Shown one piece after another: positions 17,553 to 25,144 of a stretch of 64,000 nucleotides of DNA (the stretch's first letter is position 1; every line of letters begins with the position of its first letter). The stretch comes from Flavobacterium sp. Lineage in GTDB: Bacteria; Bacteroidota; Bacteroidia; Flavobacteriales; Flavobacteriaceae. Location of the stretch: NCBI RefSeq assembly GCF_030146175.1, contig NZ_JASLCE010000043.1, positions 42,092 through 106,091 of the forward strand, written 5' to 3'. The notes under the pieces are model-generated. The model searched no databases. It was not told the DNA's origin and saw only the letters and a program-made list of their open reading frames with translations. The position numbers and the translations under genes were made by a program.

Positions 17553-18080
17553 AATAGGTTGTATGTTTTGCGGATAAAGCATAATATACAGAATTTTGGA
17601 AATCCCGATGGTAATAAAACTCAGGGAAGTCCACGTAATTATGGTAATCGCAGCAAAAAGCGGATTCAGAATCAGGAAAAGAGAAAATAGGAATCCCAAG
17701 GCTCCGAAAAGCATATACCAACCCCAATTGTGTCGTTTTAGCGAAAGGAGTTCAAAACCCAGCGCGAATATGGTGGACGAACGGAATAAAAGCATAAAAC
17801 CGATAAAATAGGGAAGTATCATTTCGGAAAGCTCCGGATTGGCCAACAGGCAAATTCCCAATACCAGATCGAGAATACCGGCCGATACGCCCCATCCGTA
17901 GCCATATACCTTTTCTTTTTGGGTAATATAATACCCCAGTTCTAAAAGACCGTTTACAAGGAAAGTAACACTAAATAAGGTGGCTAGTGCGGCATATGAA
18001 GTTACGGGTGTACAAAACACTCCTATTCCAACTCCGATAAAAAGTAAACCCAATACCAGAAAAATAAGCTTGTTATTCAT
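17547..18080 (-). CDS. HdeD family (DUF308) membrane protein, second copy
   Basis: A 177-residue polytopic membrane protein with the same three-pair architecture as the protein at 1580-2164: LGLLFIGVGIGVF, SAGILDLVLGICLL and FGALGFLFSLFLILNPLF. The shared phrases (VTFLVNG, GWG--AGI-DL--GI-L, LPY-IGF-LLFRS) show the two are paralogues. HdeD proteins have been linked to acid resistance in enterobacteria; no role is established in Bacteroidota. It is monocistronic and overlaps the convergent small membrane protein gene by 6 bp at the stop. Confidence 0.8.
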   Translation of the reverse strand: MNNKLIFLVLGLLFIGVGIGVFCTPVTSYAALATLFSVTFLVNGLLELGYYITQKEKVYGYGWGVSAGILDLVLGICLLANPELSEMILPYFIGFMLLFRSSTIFALGFELLSLKRHNWGWYMLFGALGFLFSLFLILNPLFAAITIITWTSLSFITIGISKILYIMLYPQNIQPIL

Positions 18081-18405
18081 AATTTTCTAAGCAATTAAAT
18101 TAAATCGTATGCTAAAGCGATTGGAAACGCTATAGTTTTTTCAAGTTTGAAATCACAATAAATATACTATTTTAATCTTAAAATCAGTATAAAAATAGTG
18201 CCTGATTGGAACAAAAAATTAAAAAGGTAGGGCAGTATGCTCTTATGGAGTATAAAAAACGTCTTGTCATCCAAAGAAAGTAATCCGGGATCGGTCTGAA
18301 TTCGTCGAAAGATTAAATCTGTGTCCTATAAAATTAAAGAAATTGTATCTGTACACAGTGCTGTCTTTTTGCGAAATTTGTGGGTACAAAAAATAATTTA
18401 CCAAA
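18081..18405. other. Intergenic region, divergent promoters presumed
   Basis: About 325 bp between the divergent HdeD-like and GNAT genes, with no open frame. A near-match to the -7 box (GAAATTTG) lies around 18374-18381 before the GNAT start. I see no other structure. Confidence 0.4.
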
Positions 18406-18873
18406 ATGATCACTATAGAAAAATACAAACCGGAATACCAGTGCTATTTCGAGGCGTTTAACAAGGCCTGGCTTGAAAAATACTTTGTAGTTGAAGCGAT
18501 AGACGAATACGTGTTGACCCATCCGGAAGAAGCAATTTTAAACGACGGCGGACAAATTTTATTTGCCGTATATCAAAACGAGGTTATTGGTACCGTTGCT
18601 TTGCGAAAAGTAGCCGATGGTGTCATGGAATTTACCAAAATGGCGGTCGATGAAAAATACCAGGGATTGGGAGCCGGTAAGCTATTATGTGAAGCGGCAA
18701 TTGCACTGGCACGGGACTTACAACTTCAGAAATTGGTCTTATATTCGCAAACACAATTGGAAACCGCCGTTGGAATATATCAAAAGTATGGCTTTGTACA
18801 TAAGCCGATCGATAGCTCGAAATACAAAAGAGCCGATGTATATATGGAGATGGACTTGTTGTACGAATCGTAA
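18406..18873 (+). CDS. GNAT family N-acetyltransferase
   Basis: A 155-residue protein with the GNAT fold. The acetyl-CoA pyrophosphate-binding loop is KYQGLGAGKLLCEAAI (R/QxxGxG/A type) near residues 84-99, preceded by the conserved strand VMEFTKMAVDEKYQG and followed by LVLYSQTQLETAVGIYQKYGF, the usual strand 5-helix 4 segment. It transfers acetyl groups to an amine that cannot be identified. It is followed 30 bp downstream by an EamA-type exporter, so the two may form a small operon, perhaps for detoxification or amino-acid homeostasis. Confidence 0.85.
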   Translation: MITIEKYKPEYQCYFEAFNKAWLEKYFVVEAIDEYVLTHPEEAILNDGGQILFAVYQNEVIGTVALRKVADGVMEFTKMAVDEKYQGLGAGKLLCEAAIALARDLQLQKLVLYSQTQLETAVGIYQKYGFVHKPIDSSKYKRADVYMEMDLLYES

Positions 18874-18903
18874 CGCAACATAAAAAATAAACTCAAAAAG
18901 CGA

Positions 18904-19752
18904 ATGTTCCGGAATAAAAAAATTGCCCTGCCAGCCATACCGGCTGTTCTTTTATCGATGATCAGTATACAATCCGGGGCTTCGCTGGCCAAACAACTGT
19001 TCCCGGTTTTAGGAATTAGTGGTGTAGCGACCCTGCGAATTGGTATTTCGGCAATGGTTTTATATGGATTTTTCCGACCGGATTTTCGAAAATTGACACG
19101 AAAAGAACTACTCTTAGGGTTACTCTACGGATTATGCCTCGGAGCAATGAACCTGATCTTTTATTTTGCGATTCAACGGATTCCGTTGGGATTGGGTGTA
19201 ACACTGGAATTTTTAGGCCCATTGGTGTTGGCATTGGCCGGATCGCACAAACTGCTGGATTGGGTTTGGGCGTTACTGGCCGGATTGGGAATCTTCCTGA
19301 TTGCTCCATGGAATGAAGGCACCGTTGATGTTTTGGGAATTCTGTTAGCCATATTGGCCGGTGCTTTTTGGGCGGGTTATATCGTAATAGGCGGTAAGAT
19401 TTCCAAAGTAATGAAAAGCGGCGATGCGGTAACGTTGGGGATGTTGTTTGCTTCTCTGTTTGTGATTCCTGTTGGCGTTTTTAGTGGCGATCTGAACATA
19501 TTAAACGGTAATTTACTACTATTGGGACTGGCTGTAGCTTTACTGACCAGTGCCATTCCATTTAGTCTCGATATGGGGGCTTTACGACAATTGCCATCCA
19601 AAACATTTAGCATTTTGATGAGTCTGCATCCGGCATTTGCGGCCTTATCGGGATTACTCTTTTTAAACGAACAATTAAGCCTTATTCAGGGAATTGCCAT
19701 AGGCTGCGTGATCGCTGCCAGTATAGGGGCTACACTAACAATTAAGAAGTAA
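18904..19752 (+). CDS. rhtA: EamA/DMT-superfamily transporter, RhtA-like threonine/homoserine exporter
   Basis: A 282-residue membrane protein with ten predicted transmembrane helices in two EamA repeats. Several segments closely resemble E. coli RhtA as I remember it: MISIQSGASLAKQLFPVLG, LGAMNLIFYFAIQRIPLGLGVTLEFLGPL, AILAGAFWAGYIV, and RQLPSKTFSILMSLHPAFAALSGLLFLNE. RhtA exports threonine, homoserine and related amino acids across the inner membrane. The short N-terminus starts with basic residues (MFRNKK). It probably shares a transcript with the preceding acetyltransferase gene. Substrate assignment by similarity only. Confidence 0.8.
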   Translation: MFRNKKIALPAIPAVLLSMISIQSGASLAKQLFPVLGISGVATLRIGISAMVLYGFFRPDFRKLTRKELLLGLLYGLCLGAMNLIFYFAIQRIPLGLGVTLEFLGPLVLALAGSHKLLDWVWALLAGLGIFLIAPWNEGTVDVLGILLAILAGAFWAGYIVIGGKISKVMKSGDAVTLGMLFASLFVIPVGVFSGDLNILNGNLLLLGLAVALLTSAIPFSLDMGALRQLPSKTFSILMSLHPAFAALSGLLFLNEQLSLIQGIAIGCVIAASIGATLTIKK

Positions 19753-19865
19753 TAAAGTATCGTTTTAAATGTGAAAAACAGACTACTAATTGCATTATTT
19801 TCTTTATAAATTGCTTTAATCCAAACGTATGAAAGGCACTGGGCAAAGCGTATGGATACGCCACA

Positions 19866-20039
19866 TTACCATCTTTTAGACATGTTAAAATTACAATTCG
19901 GTAGTGTATGATTGATCGGAATACTATGTTTTAACAACGTATCGAAATCAATTTCCGTATTGATAAAAGACGCGTCTTTTTTTACAGCACAGCAAAAAAA
20001 TAAAAGGATGATAAGTAAAAAACAGGCAATCTTTTTCAT
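19866..20039 (-). CDS. Small putative lipoprotein
   Basis: A 57-residue frame starting MKKIACFLLIILLFFCCAVKK: a hydrophobic signal ending in a Cys-Cys pair, suggesting a lipoprotein. The remaining ~40 residues (DASFINTEIDFDTLLKHSIPINHTLPN...) match nothing I know. The ATG lies just after the terminator of the upstream 3-hydroxyacyl-CoA dehydrogenase gene, with little room for a promoter, so it may be expressed weakly or be a gene remnant. The rest of the 19753-20133 interval contains nothing else I can identify. Confidence 0.35.
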   Translation of the reverse strand: MKKIACFLLIILLFFCCAVKKDASFINTEIDFDTLLKHSIPINHTLPNCNFNMSKRW

Positions 20040-20050
20040 AAATACAGCAA

Positions 20051-20085
20051 TAAAAAATCCCTCTATACAAGTAGTAAAGAGGGAT
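20051..20085 (-). terminator. Terminator of the 3-hydroxyacyl-CoA dehydrogenase gene
   Basis: On the minus strand ATCCCTCT and AGAGGGAT pair around a 13-nt loop, followed by TTTTTTA. It starts 48 bp after the dehydrogenase stop. Confidence 0.85.
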
Positions 20086-20133
20086 GATATACAGAATGCA
20101 AAGGTAATCCGAAAAAGAAATAGAACCAAAGGA

Positions 20134-21030
20134 CTATTTTAGAAAATCAGGGTCAAGATAGGACGGATTGGGATATTTATAAAAACCTTCTCCGGTAGCA
20201 ACACCAAGTTTTCCGGTATCGATAAAATGTGTTTTCAGGTAGTCTACCACTTTTTGTTCATGGCCGTTTTTTGTTTTGTCGGCTGCAATTTTATTAATAT
20301 TATAGGCCGTTGTAATGCCCACGACGTCTAATATTCCAAAAGGTCCTACAGGTGCACCGGTCGCTACCATCCAGGTTTTATCGATGGTTTCCACATCGGC
20401 GACACCTTTTACCAAAAGTCCGAGTCCGGCACCCAACAAAGGTACCAGTAAGGAATTCACAATATAACCCGGTTGTTCTTTATGCAAAGGTAAAGCCACC
20501 ATTCCGATTGATTTGGCAAAAGCCACCACGGTATCAAAAACCTGAGAATTTGTTCCCGGATGTCCCATGATTTCGGCGGTATTGTGTTTCCATATTTCAT
20601 TGGCAAAATGTAGTGCTAAAAATCGTTCCGGTCGACCGGTAGCAGCAGCAAACTGACTCGGTAATAAGGTGGACGAATTCGACGCAAAAATGGCTTTCTG
20701 AGGTGCTACGGCGGCCAGTTTCTGGTAGAAATCAATTTTAATCTCCGGATTTTCAGGAACGGCTTCAATAACCAGATCACTGTTGTCGACGGCTTTGCTT
20801 AAATCGGAAAAATAACGAATGTTTTCAAGAGCTTTTTGAACCTGTTCCGACGTTGCTTTCAGGTCTTGCTGATAGGCTTCACCTAGCTTGTGAAACGTTA
20901 CTTTGGCTTTCTCCAATACGGTATCATTAATGTCATAAACATTTACCGTATAGCCGTGGAATGCCGTCTGAAACGCTATCTGCGCTCCCAAAACACCACT
21001 TCCGGCTACAGTTACAATTTGAATCGGCAT
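20134..21030 (-). CDS. 3-hydroxyacyl-CoA dehydrogenase
   Basis: A 298-residue single-domain enzyme (3-hydroxybutyryl-CoA dehydrogenase size). The NAD-binding loop is VAGSGVLGAQIAFQTAFHGYTVNVYDIN at residues 8-35. The active-site His is in LALHFANEIWKHNTAEIM near 139-155 with the Glu of AEI as partner, and the conserved Asn is in QPGYIVNSLLVPLL near 189. It oxidises (S)-3-hydroxyacyl-CoA to 3-ketoacyl-CoA in fatty-acid or butanoate metabolism in the cytoplasm. The HFANEIW motif differs from the usual HFFNP but is still consistent with the fold. It is monocistronic, with its own terminator. Confidence 0.85.
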   Translation of the reverse strand: MPIQIVTVAGSGVLGAQIAFQTAFHGYTVNVYDINDTVLEKAKVTFHKLGEAYQQDLKATSEQVQKALENIRYFSDLSKAVDNSDLVIEAVPENPEIKIDFYQKLAAVAPQKAIFASNSSTLLPSQFAAATGRPERFLALHFANEIWKHNTAEIMGHPGTNSQVFDTVVAFAKSIGMVALPLHKEQPGYIVNSLLVPLLGAGLGLLVKGVADVETIDKTWMVATGAPVGPFGILDVVGITTAYNINKIAADKTKNGHEQKVVDYLKTHFIDTGKLGVATGEGFYKYPNPSYLDPDFLK

Positions 21031-21242
21031 GATAAATATTTTTTAGTTAAATCGTGTTGTATGCGTTATCGGTTGAAACAATTTCCGGAGTAGCAATTGG
21101 AAATCGTATCAGGTTAAAGTTACACAAAATGGAGCAAAAATTGAAACGAAAAAAAGGGTTTTGAAAATAAAAAAGTAACTTTTTTTAGTCACACCGAAGA
21201 CGGATTGAAATTGTAAAATCCGTAACTTTAAAAGAAAAAACG

Positions 21243-22043
21243 ATGAAAATAAGAGTATGTATTGCCGGTGCTACCGGATGGGCCGGTTCGGCACTAAGCC
21301 GGGGCGTGGCAGCGGATCCGGAATTGGAATTGGTTGCCGGAATTTCAAGAAAAGCAAAAGGTCAGAATCTAGGCGCGTTATTAGGATTGGGAGCGGTTTC
21401 TGTTCCGGTATACGAAACCGCCACGGAGGCATTGGAGGCAGTACCCTGTGATGTTTTTGTCGAATTTACCAAGCCCGATAGTGCAAAAACAAATGTAATG
21501 GCTGCGATCCGGAAAGGAGTTCATGTGGTGATTGGAACGTCCGGTTTGACTGACGCCGATTACAATGAAATTGCGGCATTGGCCGAAGAACATAAGGTAG
21601 CGGTACTCGCTGTAGGGAATTTTGCGATTACGGCGGTATTGTTACAGAAATTTTCGGAGATGGCGGCAAAGTATATTCCGAATTTTGAAGTGATCGATTA
21701 TGCCGACGACCGGAAAGTGGATGCGCCAAGCGGTACGGTACGGGAATTGGTAAAACGGTTGTCGGAAGTACAGGTTCCGAATGAAACGGTTGCCGAAGCC
21801 GACAGAGTAGGACCACCGGAAGTTTGGGGTGCCAAGATGAATGGCGTTCGGGTACATGCGTTGCGTTTGCCCAGTTATACCATTTCGGTGGAAACCATTT
21901 TCGGACTTACAGACGAGCGACTTACGATCCGTCATGATTCCGGAACCGGAGCCGAACCCTATGTAAAAGGCGGTTTACTGGCGATTAAAAAAGTGAGCAG
22001 CTTTACCGGTTTTAAAAGAGGATTGGATAGCGTAATGGATTGA
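21243..22043 (+). CDS. Dihydrodipicolinate reductase-like oxidoreductase (atypical DapB)
   Basis: A 266-residue NAD(P)-dependent protein. The Rossmann start is CIAGATGWAGSALSRG (residues 6-21), followed by FVEFTKPDSAKTN, VVIGTSGLTDADY, VLAVGNFAITAVLL and the KVDAPSGT loop near 158-165, all DapB landmarks. In canonical DapB the catalytic motif is E-HH-x2-K-DAPSGT; here the two His positions read A-D (YADDRKVDAPSGT) while the Lys is kept. It may be a paralogous reductase rather than the lysine-pathway enzyme. A near -7 box (TAACTTTA) lies about 15 bp before the start. It is convergent with the aldo/keto reductase gene. Confidence 0.75.
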   Translation: MKIRVCIAGATGWAGSALSRGVAADPELELVAGISRKAKGQNLGALLGLGAVSVPVYETATEALEAVPCDVFVEFTKPDSAKTNVMAAIRKGVHVVIGTSGLTDADYNEIAALAEEHKVAVLAVGNFAITAVLLQKFSEMAAKYIPNFEVIDYADDRKVDAPSGTVRELVKRLSEVQVPNETVAEADRVGPPEVWGAKMNGVRVHALRLPSYTISVETIFGLTDERLTIRHDSGTGAEPYVKGGLLAIKKVSSFTGFKRGLDSVMD

Positions 22044-22050
22044 TAAAAGT

Positions 22051-22077
22051 AGACCTGATCGGCAACCGATCAGGTCT
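22051..22077. terminator. Perfect 12-bp hairpin terminator between convergent genes
   Basis: AGACCTGATCGG and its exact complement surround a CAA loop, 8 bp from each neighbouring gene end. The flank is T-rich only on the minus-strand side, so termination is strongest for the aldo/keto reductase. Confidence 0.8.
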
Positions 22078-22085
22078 GTAGTTAG

Positions 22086-22937
22086 CTAGAAAGCCACTTC
22101 GTCGGGAAGTAAGCCCGATCCGCCAATATAGGGCAGGGCATCGATACGTTTCATATCGCTTTCCGAAATCTCGAAATGGTATACGTTTAGATTTTGTTTG
22201 ATTCGCTCCGGAGTAACCGATTTAGGTAATGGCAGGGTTCCGTTTTGCAGACACCAACGGATACACAATTGCGCCACCGAAACGGCATAGTTTGCTGCGA
22301 TTTCCAATAAGGTAGGATCGTTTAGCATTTTTCCGGTTCCCAGAGGTGACCATGCTTCGATCAAAATGTCGTTTGCTTTACAAAATGCCACGACTTCCGC
22401 CTGTAGATAACCCGGATGGTATTCGATTTGGTTGATCACCGGTTTTACGGTAGCCGTTTCCAATAAGGCTTCCAGGTGGTGTACCATAAAATTACTCAGT
22501 CCGATGGCTTTGATTTTTCCGTCCTGATATAATTTTTCGAAAGCACGCCAGGTATCGGCATTTTTTTGTTTCCAATCGGAAAACTGTTTGGCATTTGCCG
22601 GCCAGTGAATCAGATAGAGATCCAGGTAATCCGTTTGCAAGTCACTTAACGTTTTTTCAAAAGCCTTTAGAGTGCTTTCGTAGCCACGCTCGGAATTCCA
22701 AAGCTTACTGGTAATAAACAATTCCTTACGGTCAATTCCCGAATCGGCAATCGCCTGACCGATACTTTTTTCGTTTCCGTAGATCGCAGCGGTATCGATA
22801 TGTCGGTATCCGTTTTCCAAAGCCGATTTTACAGCCAGTACTGCGGTTGCTCCATCGGGTGTTTGCCAGGTTCCGAAACCAATTTCCGGAATGCTAACCC
22901 CGTTATTAAGCGTATAATCTGGAATGCTGTTATGCAT
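22086..22937 (-). CDS. Aldo/keto reductase (2,5-diketo-D-gluconate reductase-like)
   Basis: A 283-residue TIM-barrel NADPH-dependent reductase. The tetrad is present: Asp and Tyr in YRHIDTAAIYGNE (near 44-56), Lys in LFITSKLW near 78, His in LYLIHWP near 110. Other family landmarks are IGLSNF, INQIEYHPGY and the C-terminal LPKSVTPERIKQNLNVYHFEIS cofactor segment. AKR family 5-like enzymes reduce aldehydes and ketoses to alcohols; the physiological substrate is unknown. It is monocistronic, and the terminator follows immediately. Confidence 0.9.
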   Translation of the reverse strand: MHNSIPDYTLNNGVSIPEIGFGTWQTPDGATAVLAVKSALENGYRHIDTAAIYGNEKSIGQAIADSGIDRKELFITSKLWNSERGYESTLKAFEKTLSDLQTDYLDLYLIHWPANAKQFSDWKQKNADTWRAFEKLYQDGKIKAIGLSNFMVHHLEALLETATVKPVINQIEYHPGYLQAEVVAFCKANDILIEAWSPLGTGKMLNDPTLLEIAANYAVSVAQLCIRWCLQNGTLPLPKSVTPERIKQNLNVYHFEISESDMKRIDALPYIGGSGLLPDEVAF

Positions 22938-23015
22938 GATGGTTGTGATTTATAGAGTTATGATAGATTCAAATGTACCAATTCAAAGGTGAAAAGATGT
23001 TAAATTCGTGTTGTA

Positions 23016-23402
23016 TTATACCTTCAGTCCGCCAAAAATACTGGTCATAATAATACTGAGAACGATTAGGGTAATGACGATATACATTTTGTCCTTTTCA
23101 AGAATAAAAGCAAATAGCGACAGTACCACACGCAGGATTGGTGTCGCGATCAGGGCCAATACGCCAAACTGTATGATCTCGGTAGGATTTAATGCCATTG
23201 CACCTTTTAGAATCCCTTCGAAAGTGGTGTATGCTGCACCTTCTCCCTGGAAAGTATGATAGGAAGGAACGGGCGATCCGCCATGATGTAACAGGTAGGC
23301 AACACCACCGGCAATCGCCAGAAAACAAGCCGTTAAAACGCCATAACGCAACACTTTTCCCACCAGTTGCTGTACATCGGTATCTGAAATATGTTTTTTC
23401 AT
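23016..23402 (-). CDS. DUF1634 membrane protein
   Basis: A 128-residue protein with three hydrophobic segments (YGVLTACFLAIAGGVAYLL, IIQFGVLALIATPILRVVLSLFAFIL, MYIVITLIVLSIIMTSIFGGL). The N-terminal VGKVLRYGVLTAC and the LIATPILRVV phrase are characteristic of DUF1634. Members are nearly always encoded beside a TauE/SafE permease, as here: the TauE gene ends 11 bp upstream, so the two form an operon. A role as accessory subunit of the anion exporter is inferred from this linkage only. Confidence 0.85.
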   Translation of the reverse strand: MKKHISDTDVQQLVGKVLRYGVLTACFLAIAGGVAYLLHHGGSPVPSYHTFQGEGAAYTTFEGILKGAMALNPTEIIQFGVLALIATPILRVVLSLFAFILEKDKMYIVITLIVLSIIMTSIFGGLKV

Positions 23403-23413
23403 AAGGCGTCGTT

Positions 23414-24247
23414 TTAAAATTTATGGTGATAACCGTTATAAATCATTTCCAATGCGACAAAAGTGATCGCCACACAGAAAATAATTCGCAATACTTTTGG
23501 ATCCATTCGGGTGAGTAATTTCGAACCGGTAAAAGCACCGGCCAATACACCGATGATCACCGGAAAAGCAATTCCCGGATCCATATACCCCCGTTGTAGG
23601 TAAACAACAGCACTCGCTGCGGCCGTAACGCCAATCATAAAGTTACTCGTAGTCGTACTCACTTTAAACGGGATATGCATGGTCGCATCCATGGCCAATA
23701 CTTTTAAAGCGCCGGAACCAATTCCCAGTAGGCCTGAAAGTACACCGGCCACAGTCATAATCGAAAAACCGGCTCCGATATTTTTGAGTTTATACGGAAC
23801 TTCTCCGTTTGGAGTGGGGTAGGTACTGTTTAATTTCAGTTTATAGGAAAGCGGACTTCCTTCGGTCAAAGCGGACTGGTTCTTTTTTCGCAAGGTCATT
23901 GCGGCGGAGAAAATCAGGACGCAGCCAAATAAAATGGCAATCGTATTGGTAGGCGTATACACGGCTATCAACGCACCGATGACGGCGCCAATGGTGGTAG
24001 CAATTTCCAGAAACATACCCAGTCGGATATTGGTAATTCCTTCTTTTACATAGGCACTGGCCGATCCCGATGAGGTGGCGATCGAAGCCAATAAAGCCGC
24101 TCCGATGGCATAACGGATATCCACACCAAAAGCCAGTGTTAATAGGGGAATAACGACAACACCACCGCCCAAACCGGTTAGGGATCCCAAAAGACCAGCC
24201 AGATAAGCACCTAATAAAAGGATTAGGGTAAAGGTTAGTATAGACAT
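23414..24247 (-). CDS. TauE/SafE family anion permease
   Basis: A 277-residue polytopic protein with two TauE-type half repeats: AGLLGSLTGLGGGVVVIPLLTLAFGVDIRYAIGAALLASIATSSGSASAY (about residues 18-67) and AGVLSGLLGIGSGALKVLAMDATMHIPFKVSTTTSNFMIGVTAAAS (about 178-222). The GxGGG and SxGS loops are the family signatures. These permeases move sulfite, sulfonates, sulfoacetate or similar anions across the inner membrane; which one cannot be told. It heads an operon with the DUF1634 gene. An inverted repeat matching the one at the neighbouring FadR-type regulator lies in its promoter. Confidence 0.9.
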   Translation of the reverse strand: MSILTFTLILLLGAYLAGLLGSLTGLGGGVVVIPLLTLAFGVDIRYAIGAALLASIATSSGSASAYVKEGITNIRLGMFLEIATTIGAVIGALIAVYTPTNTIAILFGCVLIFSAAMTLRKKNQSALTEGSPLSYKLKLNSTYPTPNGEVPYKLKNIGAGFSIMTVAGVLSGLLGIGSGALKVLAMDATMHIPFKVSTTTSNFMIGVTAAASAVVYLQRGYMDPGIAFPVIIGVLAGAFTGSKLLTRMDPKVLRIIFCVAITFVALEMIYNGYHHKF

Positions 24248-24287
24248 AATATTGCAGATTTTAATTTGTAATCGTGTTAATTCAATA

Positions 24288-24323
24288 CAAACATACGCTC
24301 TTTTATTTAAACATATGATGTTT
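24288..24323 (-). promoter_or_regulatory. Promoter and putative FadR-type operator of the TauE operon
   Basis: On the minus strand the -7 box TATGTTTG is at 24295-24288. Upstream of it lies the inverted repeat AAACAT-ATG-ATGTTT at 24309-24323. The same AAACAT-N3-ATGTTT element occurs at 25015-25029 in the promoter of the GntR/FadR-type regulator gene. Confidence 0.65.
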
Positions 24324-24356
24324 TGAATTTTTTTGGACTAATTTTAACACCGGAGT

Positions 24357-24998
24357 TTACTGATTCTGATCGAGTATTTTTCGTAATGTAGCGATTCCGG
24401 CAGCTTCCTGTTGTGATTTCAGTGCTTCCAGCAACTGCTCGTGTAGGTGATGGTTCATGGCAAACTGGGTTATGCCTTTCGGTTCGCGAGCCGCAAAGAA
24501 GTTACGCAGAATCACGGTAAAACCATAGTATAATTCGGCCAGTACTTTATTTCCGGAGGCAAAAGCAATCGCCATATGAAAATCGATATCGGCATTGGCA
24601 CATTCCTCCGGGTTTTCCGCGAGTATGGCTGTTTTCCGACGTTCCAGACAGTGTGTGATTTCGGTCAGTTGTGTTTCCGTTCGATTGGCTGTTGCGAGAC
24701 GTATGATTTCTTCTTCCAACAGTTTTCGAACGGCATTGACATCTTTAAAATCAGCCCGTTGCAAGCGTTGCTCCATATTCAGCTCCTGGTAATTGTTGGT
24801 CACCGTAGTACCGGAACCTTGTTTGACTTTAAGGATTCCCGAAATAGCCAATGTTTTTATAGCTTCCCGAATGGTCGATCGACCTACGCCATATTTTTGC
24901 ATTAATTCCGGTTCGGCAGGAATTTTTTCACCGGGTTGGTAAACCCCGTTTGCAATATCTTCTTTTATACTGTTGACAATCTTGGTGTACAGTTTCAT
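24357..24998 (-). CDS. FadR-subfamily GntR transcriptional regulator
   Basis: A 213-residue regulator. The winged-helix domain spans residues ~1-65 (YQPGEKIPAEPELMQKYGVGRSTIREAIKTLAISGILKVKQGSGTTV, the GntR signature). An all-helical FCD effector domain follows, with plausible metal/ligand residues in ADIDFHMAIAFASGN near 135-150 and MNHHLHEQLLEAL near 180-192. I chose the ATG at 24998 because the upstream in-frame ATG (25016) falls inside the -7 box. The gene is just upstream of the TauE/DUF1634 operon and shares an operator with it, so it probably controls that exporter and itself in response to a small organic acid. Confidence 0.85.
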   Translation of the reverse strand: MKLYTKIVNSIKEDIANGVYQPGEKIPAEPELMQKYGVGRSTIREAIKTLAISGILKVKQGSGTTVTNNYQELNMEQRLQRADFKDVNAVRKLLEEEIIRLATANRTETQLTEITHCLERRKTAILAENPEECANADIDFHMAIAFASGNKVLAELYYGFTVILRNFFAAREPKGITQFAMNHHLHEQLLEALKSQQEAAGIATLRKILDQNQ

Positions 24999-25013
24999 AA
25001 GCCTTATTTTATA

Positions 25014-25029
25014 CAAACATAAGATGTTT
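25014..25029 (-). promoter_or_regulatory. -7 box overlapping an operator for the FadR-type regulator gene (autoregulation)
   Basis: The minus-strand -7 box TATGTTTG (25021-25014) overlaps the inverted repeat AAACAT-AAG-ATGTTT (25015-25029). Repressor binding here would block RNA polymerase, consistent with autorepression. Confidence 0.65.
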
Positions 25030-25076
25030 TGATGATAAGGCGGATGTTTTTGGGACAGATTTGTGACGAAGAACTA

Positions 25077-25112
25077 AAAAAGGACTTTATTAGCATTAAT
25101 AAAGTCCTTTTT
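25077..25112 (-). terminator. Terminator of the nrdBA operon
   Basis: A perfect 16-bp inverted repeat (arms AAAAAGGACTTTATTA and its complement) with a 4-nt loop, 33 bp after the nrdA stop. A/T runs on both sides allow function in both directions. Confidence 0.9.
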
Positions 25113-25144
25113 AAATTGAAAACCGGGTTGGTTTTTTATCTGTT

